Positions 48,756 through 62,142 of a DNA stretch of 64,000 bases are shown piece after piece. This DNA is from Sclerurus mexicanus (taxonomy: Eukaryota > Chordata > Aves > Passeriformes > Furnariidae). The stretch spans positions 432,191 through 496,190 of the forward strand of contig VWZF01005257.1 of the NCBI GenBank assembly GCA_013396755.1, in the 5' to 3' direction. The position numbers and the translations under genes were made by a program. The notes under the pieces are model-generated. The model searched no databases and had not been told where the DNA came from. It was given only the letters and a program-made list of their open reading frames with translations. Numbering within the stretch: position 1 is the stretch's first letter; every line of letters begins with the position of its first letter.

Positions 48756-49645
48756 TTGGTAATACTTTCCATACTCAGGAAATATCATTAGCACCAGGCA
48801 ACATTGACACTTAAGAAACAGCCAGGCTGGGGCATCAACATGCAAAGGTGTGTCTCCAATATCCACAATCCCTACATTCTGCTGTCACATAACTCATGAG
48901 AGTAAAATGAGTTATATTCCAAATCCCACAGCATCTCTTAGGCCTGACCCTACTGTCTTAAACTAGGAATCAGTTGTCCCATCTTGCATTAGCACCCTTG
49001 TGTGCTCTCACATACTACACATACTCCAGTCCCTGCCCCTCACTATTTACTTGACAGAACCATTGCTGAACTCATGGAGTAGGGTGTTATGTACTGAAGC
49101 ATATGAGCCCTTTAGCTCAGTCAAAGAGCATTGGTGGCTTAAGTAGACGCTGCTGCAGATTTTTTCCCTAAAGAATCTACCTTTTTAAGGATTTAGAAGT
49201 ATATGTTCTACTGTGAAGAAGACAGGATGCTAGTCACTTCAGAGCCATTTTTTTGACCTTTTTTAAGGAATTCACCAGTTAGTGGGTATAAAGTAAGTGA
49301 GGCCTACTGGAAAACTTTCTGGAAACCAACTGATCTTATTTGTCATCAGGAAAAACTGAAAAAGATCTATGTACTCACCAGAATTTAGAGTTTGGGGAGA
49401 AGGTCCTAAGATTTTATTCTGTTTCTGTAGGGTCAATGATTTTATTTTTTTTTTTTTCACTTTCTCTTTTCATCTGCAGTCCCAATGTACCAAAATCTGG
49501 CAGCATTGTAACTCAAGGAGAGAATAAATTTGATGCAGAAGATAGTCATTACCTCTCCACCTGCATATGAAAGGGACACAGATGAAAAAAATGTTTTCTT
49601 CTGGTGCAGTCTGTATGAACATTTGTCTGATACTTACTAACTAAT
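48756..49645. other. Unique sequence after the CR1
   Basis: Somewhat GC-richer to about 49100, without a recognised repeat. A single A-box-like segment (TAGCTCAGTCAAAGAGC, about 49113-49129) lacks a matching B box. Poly-T lies at 49442-49456. Confidence 0.45.
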
Positions 49646-49765
49646 GCATTTTAGGTGTGAGCTCCTCCTTTAAGCAGAAAGACTGAATTCTAGGGCTAGT
49701 AGATACTGGATTTGAACTTACATTCTTGTGAAGGAAGAATGTATCCACTATACTTCAGGCTGGTC
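49646..49765 (-). mobile_element. Ancient tRNA-derived SINE (MIR-like) fossil
   Basis: On the minus strand a tRNA-like head is readable. A D-arm-like hairpin has GTA (49751-49753) pairing with TAC (49741-49743) around the loop TAGTGGA. An anticodon-arm-like hairpin has TTCTT (49735-49739) pairing with AAGAA (49723-49727) around the seven-base loop CCTTCAC (49728-49734). A B-box-like AGTTCAAATCC is the complement of 49708-49718. Downstream, TATCTACTAGCCCTAGAATT resembles the CACTTACTAGCTGTGTGA core that follows the head in MIR SINEs. The T-arm stem and acceptor stem do not form, so it is not a functional tRNA. The MIR-type assignment is by eye. Confidence 0.55.
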
Positions 49766-52700
49766 TAGTATGGGTTCCAGAAGTAAAGTTGAGATGTTGC
49801 ACATTTCTCAGGGGAATGACAAATAAGAAGATACTTCCTTTCAACTGACCTCAGTAATGACAGCTAAAGTCTTACTGAGAACAGTGCTGAGCCACAGCAG
49901 ATGTGGTAACAACCACAAGGATTTTGGTTAAAATGTGGGGAAATCACACTAATATGCTGTGGCATAAAAATATGCCAGCATAACCATTTCAAGAAGTGGA
50001 CTATCTTCTTATTTCTACTCTTACCAGATTTCATGGGGATTTCCCACAAATATGTAATATAGTAAAAGAAAAAGCATTACAGCTACAGTTAGATGTCATC
50101 TAAAGAAAAAGTCTTAATGTATTTTCAACTTAGTCCAACTGTCTTAGTCCGGTCTAAATGTTTTTCATATACTGAAGGTAATGTTCAAACCTGATAATCA
50201 CTTGGGAGTATGTCTTTGTCTCACTTTATCTCAACTGTTCTGCAGTTAGCAACTATTCTTTTAGATTATCTATTAACTAATAATAATATCACCTTAGAAT
50301 AGGTGATCACAATTATATCATGCTCTTTCAGGTATCACAGAATATTTTGACCACTGTAAATGTGACTGAGACAGACATCAGGATCTCTACTGTAGCATGG
50401 ATGGTGAATGCTGTGTTGGGTTAGGAAAAATACTGCGTGTTGATGTTTTTCAGTGAAGCTAAGTTAGCTCAGTATGCTAATGCCCTTATCCATAGCACAA
50501 GTGGCCTGAGAAGAAATTGGCACTTTTGCCTGAATCCTTTAAGCTCACAGATTAGCATAAAAGTTCAAATTCTCACTAACTTCACTAACAATTATATTTT
50601 GAATTGGACTCAAACATAGACACATATATCTGTCTTCAATTTTGTCATGAGTTTAGAAACCAAAAGACGAGAGTGTCAGTAGTAGTAGAAACCTCTTCAA
50701 ACATTACATCTAAATGCATCAGAAGTGAGCTCTTGATGCTGATTTTTGACACTTTTGGATAATGATTGATTTCAATTTCACTAGAATGTATCTGTGTACA
50801 GATTTGCATTTATAAAGAATCGCACAGTTTAAAATGAAATTACTATATTCTGGTGTGTGAATACTGTAATACACACTTTGCTGATTTACTCCCATGTACT
50901 TACTTCACTTGCTCTCTCTGTGGGCACACATATACACACAAGTCTCCTTTCATGCATTCCCAGAGTTCTTTGTGACCCTGAGCTGTGCTGTGGAGAGTTT
51001 TGATAGAGAGAAGTTAAAATGGTGGTCAAATTTTGTTGCTGCTCTTTTTTTTTTTGTTGTTTTAGATTCTTTTTGTCCAAACGAATGTTGGTTTTGCTGT
51101 AAGAGTATTTCTTTTTTAATTTGCACACTGGCATTTGGATTCTTTGTGTTGACTTCTCTGGTTGGTAAAAGGGGTAAAATTTTTAGAAAAGGATAAAATG
51201 TTTCACTGTGTAAACAGTCAACTTGCTTTGACAGAAGGATATTAGAAATGTTAGGAGATAACAGATCTAAGGCTATCATGATGGCTTATTATAACAATCT
51301 AGATTAATTTAATTGGATCCCACACCTGTGACACAAAAGAATGCAGCAAAAGAGAGTGTTTTTCCAGTTACTTGGAGAAGATTATCCAGTATACTCTGCA
51401 TTGCAAAAAACCTTGGCAAAACTTCTGGTATTGAATGGAAAAATAGGTGTTCTTTCTCTAAATTCCAGATTGAAAATTAGATATGTATTGAGAGATCATT
51501 GCTATTTCCTCCTTCTCCTGTGACTTCAAAGATTGGGTTACCATGTGTTTGTAGGACTGAAACATTCCAGTGTGGATAAATAGTGCCCATACATTAAACT
51601 TCCTTCATTTCTTCACTTATGGGCTTGATTTACAAAAGAAAGATCAACCTCAGAAAAATATATTTTTATTCAGTCATCCCAAAAGTAAACAGTGTGTTCC
51701 GGCTAATAAGGAAATTCTTATTTATTTGTCTTTGCTACACATTTTGCTGCTTTTCTGAGAAGCAATGATCTTCTGGAATTGGTGTTTAGGTGATTTCCTA
51801 TGACTTTTGAAGATCTCATGGCATTCAAATTTCTAGGTCACTATATAAATAAGGACAGCTATCCTGATCTAGTTAACATTCTTTCATCAGTTGATATGGA
51901 ATGCAGAACTGATAAGCAGAATACTATAACCCATTTCAGCCTGCGTTTATAGAAGCTGAATTGCATCAGGTAAAATATAGAGGAATTAAATTTTTAAATT
52001 ATTTCTCAGCACTCAGAATTCATAGACTGAAATTTTGTATGCTAGTTTTTTTGGAGGGTTCTTTACATAACCCTAACTTTTTACAGGAACTGCTATCTCT
52101 AAAATACTTTTTGGTTCTGTCAGAGAAACAGATGTAAGTATTTTCAAGTATCTAGAGTGAATCTTGTCAGCTTTGAAAGTCAGTAACCTATCTCAAGGTT
52201 CTTGAACTATTGCAGGCCATTTTTCCTGACAGTACTGTCTATATATGTTTATCTGTGGGGAGGAAGGGAGGGAATTAAGCACTATCAGTAGCAAATTACA
52301 GCAAAACTCTATATTATGTTTTTATGTAGCTAAATATTAGTTGTACTCTATGAAGCATGGTGAATATTTTTACACCTTAGGTCAGAAAGGAGTGGGTTGT
52401 GTAACCTTGGTCTCCTGCATGTGAGCTGGTAACAGAGCAATTAGCTGAAAAATAGACTGTAGTTAGAAAAGTTGTTTACTAAGTAATAACTATTTACTAT
52501 AATAGTAGTATTTCTCAGCTACTTTTAATTGAATAGGAATATTAATTTTGTCTTTTCTTCTGTCTCCTAAGTTTTTTGCCTGCATGAATGCAGCTCAAAC
52601 TTCAAATGTAACTTTGGATACAAATAATGAAACTCATTTAACTTAATTTAGCAGAATGGGCTATTTTAAGATACAGTTCATTTCATCCTAAAGTGGATGT

Positions 52701-55436
52701 CTCTCTGAAAATTTCTGTTATCTAACAAGTCGCACATGCAACATTAATATAGTGGATGAGGTATGAGTGTGCAAGGTCTAGAAATGACTAGTTCACTGCA
52801 CTTAGAAGCAAATTTCATTCACTTCAGTCATTACAAATGTCATTCTGACATATTGTTGACCATTTGTGAACTGCAGGAGCTGAAAATTACAGTAATAGAT
52901 GGTGGAGATGAGAAATATGGACCATTTCTTTAATATAATCACTAATGCGGCTTTTTTCAATACTAAGAAAAATTAACAGTATGATAGTCAATAATAATTG
53001 TTCAGCTTTGGAGCTGATGGGCATATTTCTTTAAATTTTTTTGGTCAAGTTTCATTTTATATATGTTCTAAGTTGTTCAGGGTAATGATTAATCTTTCTG
53101 TTTGCTCTTACCAGAGTGTAATGGTACTGCACTGCAGTCTAATAGTGCTGAACACCAATATGATGAAAACCACAGCTTTTGTTCTTAAGTCACTTTCACA
53201 CATTTATAGGCTATTTTGTGTTGTTTCTTTTAAAAGCTGATTCCAACCTCTGCCTTTGCAAAGTAAAAATGTTAAATAAGCCCTATTGTCATTTCTTCAC
53301 CTACATTCAAAATATTTCTGACCAAGTGCCAACATTATCACAAAGGAGCGATGGTTTGTCTCAAGGTACATGTACAGTATCAGTGTTGAGGAGGAAATAG
53401 CACAGGACTGGAAGGAAAGCACAAGATGGTAGTAATAGTGACATAGTTCTGTAATATTTCTGCTGAAAGGATTATTCTTTCCTTGTCAATGTCTGGAACA
53501 AGGGAATGACCACGCTGTGATAAACTCTGGCAGTGACCTTCAGCAATTTACACCAGTTGCAAATAAGTCACATCACAGATTCTTTAAGTCTCATCTTTTT
53601 CCCAAATAACCTCTGTCATTCCTTACATTTGAAACACAAAAACATACTAATAAAGTATAAATAAACTCTATTAGCATGAATAAAATAATTCTTTAACAAG
53701 TCTTTGTCTCTGAAAGTCTTGCCCTAACTATTATAGCAAATGTGGTCAGATACAGATTAAAAAACCCCAAACAAACACCAGTGTATAACTATATGATGTC
53801 TTTGTCCATACCTACAGGGAAACATTATAATGTCTTTTTTTCCCAGCAGTAGACAGATTCCTTGGTATAACTCAAGATAAGAACTTGTAGTCTCAGTTGC
53901 AGTTTTTTCAGTTCTTAGTTAAAAGTAGCTACAAAATCTGCAGCATGCTTACACCAAGCTAAAAATAGAGTATCAATGAAAAATATCAAATCTGCTATGT
54001 GCAAACATAGTATAATGGCCTGAAACTGAAGTTAAAATACTGAGAATTCTTAGGAAATCTTATGGAGCTAAAATACTCAAAAGTTGAGGTAAGTCAAAGT
54101 AGAAGTGACTAGTATTAGGATTTTGTCAGAAGCAGTTGACTGGTATATATTTATTGGAAATTGAGTTATCTAATTAAATTATCTAAGTTTTTTTTTTATC
54201 TAAGTATCAGTCTAATCCATTGTTGATAATGTTCTTTCTATATCTTTCCTCTCTACACATATTTGCTTTCTTACCTCTGGGTGTGTGTGTCTGTATGTAT
54301 ACACTTTGAAATGTCTGTATTTGTGTAAGTCACTGAGACCATGACAGGTTAATTTGTAAAACACTGCATTGTTTGGGGGTAAAATCTTCATGTGTTTTAA
54401 AACACTCTTCTTCTTCTCTGCAAAATGGCTGGACTGACACTATTGCATTTCACTTTAAAGATGACCCTTCCTCCAGAAGTGCATGGAAGTCACATGTTTG
54501 CTCTCCTCTGAATTCATGGAAAGAGACAGAGAGAGGTGAATCACTAGCTGCATTTTGAAATCTATAATAGTCTTTTCTGTAATCATAGTCATGACACAGT
54601 GTAAAGAAGACCTCTCCCTATCATCACCTTTGAGTTTTTCTTTCTTGTATTGAAGTGTGTAAGGATAAACATTTTCTTATCAAACAATGTGACCCTTGTA
54701 AAATAACACAATGTATAAAATTTTAGGTGAAGAAGAAGTAAAAAAAGAAATTCTTCCCTTATTCTGAAGGATAAATGTCTGTTTTCCTTGAGCTTTTTTT
54801 AGGTCTTTCATTTCCTGTGATTGGATTTTTGACAGTCAAAAGACAAGACCTGAGCAAACAGATCTCGAAGTTAAAATAGGAATAATAGGAAAATACAGGA
54901 TAGTGGGCATTGATAGTTCTTTTAGGCTTGTTTTGACTATTTTTGAATTGTTTTTTGTTGTTGTTTGTTTGTTTTAAGATCAGATTCTTGCTCTATCTAT
55001 TCCTGTGTAAAAACTTCAATTGCCTCAGTCTGGCTGTAAAAACTAAACTTTGCATCACAGCTTGCTTTTTCACGATCTTCCTTAGTCTTAACCTGAACGC
55101 CACCTCTGCTTTAGCAAGTGACCCAATAGCTTGCTTGGAGATTAGGTACATATGCATCTGCTCATGTCTTGAACTGTGACAGATTACAAGTTCTTTAAAA
55201 GTCTGAGTAGCAGATCAAGAATCACTACAATCAATAGGGTTGTATTTCCAGAGAAAAAGATTTGGATAGCAGAATGCATGAGCAACTTTGTCTTTTTTTT
55301 TTTTTTTTGTCAATAGTGTCTATACAATATTGGTGAAGTACAGTAGTACAATACAAATAGATACACATATATTTGGGATGCCTGCTCAAACATTTTTTAG
55401 TGATAAGGGTACCTAAACAAAAGTGTTTGGAGCCCT
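49766..55436. other. AT-rich unique sequence, no gene seen
   Basis: No exon or confident repeat is visible. Overlapping open frames at 50894-51196 (+, 100 codons) and 50950-51279 (-, 109 codons) cannot both be real and neither has a domain. The plus frame is Phe/Val-rich, the minus frame Lys/Gln-rich. A short GT-rich stretch is at 54280-54300, a poly-T run is at 55292-55308, and an A6C4 junction is at 53759-53768. Confidence 0.55.
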
Positions 55437-55492
55437 TTGGACTGGACCATCTCCAGAGGCACCTTCCAACCTCAGCACTTCCGTGACTGTGC
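55437..55492 (+). mobile_element. Old CR1 3' end scrap
   Basis: TTGGACTGGACCATCTCCAG, AGGCACCTTCCAACCTCAGC and TTCCGTGACTGTG match the CR1 tail of the 'GATCTCCAGAGGTCCCTTCCAACC' type in plus orientation. Only about 55 bp is clear. Confidence 0.7.
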
Positions 55493-57554
55493 TTTGGCAC
55501 ATCTGCTAGAAGTGCAAGAAAGCATTTATATAAGTATTAATATAAAATAATTTAGCTTCCTTTACTAAAACATTCATGTTGTCATGGTGTGGGTTTTTTT
55601 CATAAAACTACAGCTCATTTGGAACGTTTTTTGTTGTTTGAAAAGACAAGTTTCAATTCCATAATTGTTTACCTACTGAATCCCCTGATACTCAGTAAAA
55701 GCCTTCCCTCTGAGCTTACTGGGGTTATAAGTAAAACAAAGGAATAATGCCTCCACTATGTTTTCTTTTATTGCCTTAAAAAAACCCCACAGTGTCAAAG
55801 GAGAGATAAGTTGTATTTTTAAAGAAGAACATTTACTTATATTCTTTTCCCTAACACATCAGTTTACCAGTGATTTAGCAAAAAGCATGAAGATCCTTTT
55901 TCACTTTAAATCTGAGTGGTAGAAATAAAGGGATAAGACTAAATGCTAATGTAATTTTCTTTAGATAACATTTGGCTATGGTATATTCACTGATAATATA
56001 TATTGTACAAAAGAATTGTACGCAATGATACAGGCTGTATGTCTTTAACACACCACAAAAGTAGTTTGTTGTATTCTCTGTTTCATTGCCAGGAAATTAT
56101 CTTGTGTATTCAGATGAAATGTGCACTGTGATTATTTGTATTCTCAGACTTGTAGAAAAATGGAAAGTTGTCACTTTTTCTGACTCTGCTACTTTTTATT
56201 TTACTATATGATCCATATTAATTTTCACTGGCCTTCTTAGGAGTACATTTACATAGCCATGCCCTAATCTATCAGGTTTTGAAGGGATATGGTACATGCT
56301 GTTAATCTGATTTATGCAGATTAATGCAACAATCTGACATGCTGTCAGATTTACTCATTATTTTATGTACTGTTTAGGACATCAATCATGGAAGTAATCA
56401 AGGCTTTTCTGGGGTAAGTGGGATTCCAAACACTATTATCAGTGAGTCATTAGCAAAGTCTACAATTTCCAGAATAAAGGAGTTCATTTTTTCTTTAGAT
56501 TTGCTATTCTCAAGTGAAATAAATATTACGCGTGGTAAAAATACGTAGCACTAAAGTTTTGTATGTGAAATAATGTTTACGTAGAGCTCTACATATTGCT
56601 GCAAATAGTAATATTACCTTGTCTCCAATAAGGTTATAGCTCATTGTTATAATATCTTCCTGTACAATGGAATGTGTTTCTTTTTTTACTACGATTGTAA
56701 ATGTCGAGGTTCTGATCATGTGGTTGTAGATTAAATTCTTTGTGACAAATTAGGAAAACTAAATTTTTCTCATGAGAGACAAGAAAGAAATACTCCTTTA
56801 AAGTTTTACATTGAATATTTTTTGCTGTATAAAAACACATTTAGACAACTAGAGTATACATGCTGAACAAGGTGTAAGTTATTTATAAATAGTGTTTTTT
56901 CTCCAAAATAACATAGTGTGGAGCTCGTTAGAAACAATGAGAATTTTGCTGCAGCAAATGTTTTTGTCAATAAATAATATCAGAAACACATATTTTTCTA
57001 ACACTGCTAGGGTGTTGTGGGATACTGCCCCATTAATTTCTTTTGTAAGCAGGGATTTCAGTCTCTGCTCTCTGAAGTGTCTTGTGGTCTGTTTTCTGAA
57101 TGAGGAAATAATTGGGGCATTTTATTAATGTAGTCATTTTAGAACTGTGTTTAGTTTTCCAAAACTCTTTGTGTAATGATGTGTTTTCACTTTAACAACA
57201 ACCAAAAAAAAAAAAATTAAGAATGGAAATGTCAACAGTAATGTTAAGCCATTCTCCTGTACTTTCTGACAGTAATCTGCAGTTATGGGTGCAGTGAGAT
57301 TTGTGCTTCACAGAAGTAGCTGAACTGATTCAAGTCTTTCAAAGACTGGAAAGAGGCTTAAGCATCATCTTTACTGTGTTTTATCTCAGTGAAAAATGAG
57401 ACTTGTTACACTTGAAAACTGGTGATTGGAAGGAATAGAGGAGGAAGAAGTATATCACAGAGAAAACATGAGTATTCTGTGAACTAAGAAGCAGCAGAAC
57501 AGGAGCATTAAATCCATGGATGAAAAATGAGATCAGCTAAGATCTTGCTTTAGG
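55493..57554. other. AT-rich unique sequence
   Basis: No gene or repeat is recognised. G3T7 and A7C4 junctions are at 55591-55600 and 55778-55788. Confidence 0.5.
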
Positions 57555-58535
57555 GATGCTATATGAACAAGTCAATAATGACTTCTACATACAGTTAGAA
57601 GCAGTCTCACATTCACAGGCCTTGGTTGTCATGGGGGACTTCAATGATTCCACTATCTGCTGGCTACCATTAAGTGATCTCTCCTCTGAGCTCAAGAGTG
57701 GTCCAGCCCATTGAGCAAGAACTCAGGACAAAATTCTGGGATGCCTATGTGGATAAACATGGAAAAACTCAAATGCCAAAAGGAATTAAAAATCAAATGT
57801 CAAAAGGAATTCTATGGAGAGTGGAAGTAGGGACAGGTAATTTTGGATGTATACAGGGATACTGCTTGAGCATGCAGAGATGCCATTAGGAAAACCAACA
57901 GCCAAGTGGAATTTAATCTGGCCAGGGATGTCAAGAGAAGCAAGAAGGACTTCTGTAAGTATATAGGTGAAAAATAAAAACTGAGTAGTATCTGAGTCCA
58001 ATACTAAATGGGGTGGGGGCTTCAGTGACAAAGGACATGGAAAAGGCTGTGGTGTTGAATGGTACCTTCACCTCAGTCTTTACCAGCAAGATCAGCTTTC
58101 AGAAATCCCAGGACTCAGAGATGAGAGTGAAAGTTTGGAGCAACAAAGATGTACACATTCTGGTAGTGGATTAGATCAGAGAATACATAAGAAAACTGGG
58201 CATACATAAATCCCTGGGCTCTGATGGGTTGCACCCACAAGCACAGAGGGAGCTGGGTTTTGTTATTGCCAAGGACACTTGATAATCTTTGTAAAACTAT
58301 AGTGGTTGAGAGAGATGCTTGAGGACTGGAGAAATGCCATGCCAATGTCTGTCCTATGTTCAAGAAGAGCAAGAAAGAGGACTCAAAGAACTACAGATCA
58401 GTCAGCCTCATCTTCATCCCCAGAAAGGTGGTGCAGCAAAAGATTTCCAGGCAAGGACAAGAAAGTCATTGAGTGTAGCAGCATGGATTCACAAAGAGGA
58501 AGACATGCTTGACTAGCAGGGAGAACATATCAAAC
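57555..58535 (+). mobile_element. CR1 LINE internal fragment: endonuclease to reverse transcriptase
   Basis: Plus orientation. The endonuclease motif MGDFN is encoded at 57631-57645, preceded by an ALVV strand. Similarity then jumps, by an internal deletion, to the spacer region (an LARDV-like stretch near 57919-57933). It continues through a GPDG-like segment (GGCTCTGATGGG near 58218) to the reverse-transcriptase finger motif FKKSKKEDSKNYRSVSL at 58359-58409. Stops and frame changes are frequent, so the copy is long dead. Both the 5' end and the 3' half are missing, unlike typical CR1 copies, which keep the 3' tail. The 68- and 65-codon frames at 58306-58516 are two readings of this part. 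Confidence 0.9.
57769..57811 (+). repeat. 24-bp-period duplication inside the CR1 fragment
   Basis: TCAAATGCCAAAAGGAATT (57769-57787) recurs as TCAAATGTCAAAAGGAATT (57793-57811), with one mismatch in 19 bases. This is a local tandem duplication, in frame within the decayed ORF2 region. Confidence 0.85.
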
Positions 58536-61500
58536 CTTTTTTGGTTAATTTTGTGAATACTAGGATCTGAATCAGAGCAATATGCCATGAATATACATAC
58601 ACATGAGGTGACAGGATTGTCTTAATATTAAAAAAAAAAAAAAGAGAGAGAAGAAAGAGGATTGTATAAGAAATATATGTGTCTTTCATTCAGTTTTGTT
58701 GATGAGTTTTGCACTACAGTTAGTTGAAAGATGGATAACAGCATACCCCTTTCTCAATTTCAACCATTTCTTTTCAAATACCTGTCACAGCTTCTGTCCT
58801 TACAAAATCCCATCATTAAACTGATTTATTCCTTATCTTTTTGTAGATTAGCAATTTTTCTTATAGTTTTATTTTCAATTAGATGATCACATGAAACATT
58901 TCAACAAAAGACCGTTACCCTTTTACAGAAGAAAAAACCTTCCAACGCTGTGAACATTTCCTTTCCTGTATTTGCCTGCCTTTGATCTCAATTCTGTTTC
59001 TTACTGCAATAGACTCATTTTCTGTCTCCTACACACTTTATCTCACTCTGTACTGAAGCCTTTGTAAAGTATTCTTAAAATAGTCTGTTCATTTTAATTT
59101 CTATCAAATTTACACCCCTCTTAAATGATAGTATGCGGAAACTACTAATGTAAATTTTATTAATTCAGTTCAATTGGGTATATTAAAGTCTCTATAGTCC
59201 ACCTTGAAGAACTGTCAGAACCAGGTCATTCTCCTACATTTGCTCACAAACACCAGGAACTCTGCTCTCTTTATTCCCAAGTATATGTTAAAATAAGTGC
59301 ATAAAAACTCTTATATGTATAAAATCTCATATGGTAGCGCATACAATTTTTTTTAAGCAATAGTGGTATAGTCATCGAATAGCTGATAATAATCATAACT
59401 GTTTTAACTATTTCACTCTTGTGAAAAATGGGCAAGAAAACTGTGGTGGTTTTTCCTGACAATTCAAGGTAAAGCCTTGAAGCCTCCAATTGCAAATGAC
59501 ATATGAAACTCCTATTAAGCAGAGTCAATACTTGTGTTTTTCAGATTTTAGTCTTGATTGAAGTTTATTTGCTAGATATTGTGACTCCAAAAGATAAACA
59601 CAATGGGAAAGAAATAATTTTTGCCTGCAGCATGCAAGGGAAAAAGGTGCAGGTGGCTAACTAGCCAATTAATCACTATGAGCAAATATAGCTTTTTATA
59701 GCTTTTAGGTGAGAGAGTCTATGAAAGGGATAAGAATTTTTTTTTCTTTATTCCTTTTTAGTAGGATCATAGAGTGCACTAATATACCACTTAAACATAA
59801 GAAAATTGTCCCAAACTGCTACATAGTTTCAATCCATCAGATTTTTAAGGTTGTTAGTTGTGCTGATAAAGAATAGACATGATAAAAGACTCACATCTTT
59901 CACAATGATCTCTAGTACATATTTCATATACTTGAGAAAGCTGAAGAATTCTGAGGAGAAATTAAATGTAGTGTCATGCTAGCATTTATTTGAAAGGAAG
60001 TTCTCAGCCCCACAGATTTGAAATCTTTTCTGCAGGGTGTCAGGTGACTGAGTCTGCATAACAAGTTCAACAGGAACTTCTCTGCACATAGCAGATTATA
60101 ATAGAGAGAAAATTATTTAAAATATTATATCTGAACATAAGATATGATTGAGTGATCTTAGGCATTACGAACAGGATTTGATTTTTATGAATAATTCAGT
60201 TAGCTGCTTATTTGTCCATTCATAAAGCTCTTAAGATCAATATTATTCCTGCAAAGTAAGGAAAAGAAAAATAGAGAAAGGACATCTGTACCTCGAAGAG
60301 TACAAAGAAATTGTTTGTATTCTTGAGCCACATCTTTTTATAGGTGAAAAAATGAATTGGCACTGTTTCTGTTCTTAACTGCTTTCCCTGAAAATAAGTA
60401 ATAATATCTTTCATATCTAAAGATATAATACCTCTCAAATTTAGATCAATATTGCCTGAGTAAGCTTACCAAGATCTAATAGCAAAATCCTTACAGATTT
60501 ATATTTTTGTCTTTCACTGACTTGAACACCATTGCAACTTTATATCCCACACATTTTATGACAAATATTAGCAAAAATACTGGCTCTATGTATTTATTTT
60601 CTTTTCAACATTGCCATAAGGTAAACAGTTTGAATGCTCAGTGTTGTATATAGTTTATCAAGTTCTTTATTTCAAACACAAAAAATAATCAGGTGTGTGT
60701 AATAATAGTGTATTGTTCTATATGTACAGTTTTAGACATTTTTTTATGGTTGGGTGGGTGAAGGCTTATAAGTTAATAAGCTTACTATCATGGTCTAGAC
60801 CATTGTTATAAGGATAAAAAAAAGCCACCCTCTTTGTGAAACTCTTTACCATAAGAAATGCTACCCTTTTCAATTTGGAATTAAAATTTATTGTTCTGTT
60901 TTTGAAACATGAGTCCTTCAAAACAGTATGAATTCACTTGACAGAGTGAAAGACTAGAAGTTTAAGATGGAAAAGAAACTTTAGACATACATTAAAAGTC
61001 AAATTAATCAAATATTTTAATAAATTGTGTTTTAGATAACTGTCATTAAAACTTCGAAGAGACAGTTGAGGTCATGGATATCACTGGCATACAACAGATT
61101 ATAGAGTACCAAATTAAGGCTCAAAAACCTTGAATTCTCAATTGAGTTTTGCCACTGAGGCATCATGTTGTCAAGAGAGTCACTCATCCATGCTTCAAAC
61201 TGACAGCCTTTAAAATAGAGATAATTACATGTCTTGAGTCAGATCTCCTCTGATATGCTCATGTTTTATGATATACCATTTCAACAGACTACAAACAGTG
61301 GGACAAAGCCAATGCAGAAATAACAGATTACTTTTCTTTCAGAATTTAATTCTCCAAAGAACTATTATCAGTGTCAAATATAATCCATTGCAGGTGTGAT
61401 ACCTGGTTCTCCTCTTGTATGTCTCCAGCCTGACAGGTCATGCTTTAAGTCATTTGTGTGGCAATTGAAGATTCTTACTGTTTGGAAGATTGGGAGGACT

Positions 61501-62142
61501 TCTATGAGAGTCAATTGTTTAAAAAAAACCTATCGAACATCAAAAGAGGCACAGAGCCAGATTCCTGACCACTTGCAGTGATTTAGTTCCATGGCTCAAA
61601 GGGTTTAACCACTGTTGAGCCAAACTCTGCCAGTTGATTTTAGTGGGATGACTGCAACAGATGGCAGAATTTGTCTTTTGTTTCTCTGGCCTCCTTCCAA
61701 ATTGAGTAATTGCATTCTATATAACTACAGTTATGTACAGTTTGAGTTCAGTATTTTTCATTCCCTTCACTGGTAAGCAGCCTTCACACTTGAGGAACCT
61801 GTATTTCTGTTTTATGTGTTGCATAGATGATACTTTTCTATAGTAAACCAATATTTTTCATTTATAGTCATGCAGCATACTTATGCTCATATTATTGCTA
61901 AGAATCTCTCTACACAGAACTGAACACATTGCAGGTCTTGAGGATCTTAGAGTCTATTTAGTTTGTTACACTTCTAATATATTAAAGTCTATTTCAGACC
62001 TGTGTTTATAGAGTCAAATGTAGTAGCATTATAACAGCCACGACTTCCAGTCCTGCAATCAAACTGAATTGAGGATGGTGTACTTTGCAGTGGAAGGTAA
62101 ATAAATCATCTTGTCTTCAAATAACATTTATTTAATCTGAAG

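Noticed and set aside
49105..49160. Possible tRNA gene: A-box-like TAGCTCAGTCAAAGAGC
   Set aside because: No B box follows at the right distance and no anticodon stem forms, so it is most likely chance.
50461..50520. Second A-box-like TTAGCTCAGTATGC, possible TguSINE1 remnant
   Set aside because: Similarity ends after about ten bases, with no anticodon loop, B box or CR1 tail.
50894..51279. Overlapping 100- and 109-codon frames on opposite strands
   Set aside because: They are mutual shadows across a poly-T tract with biased composition and no domain.
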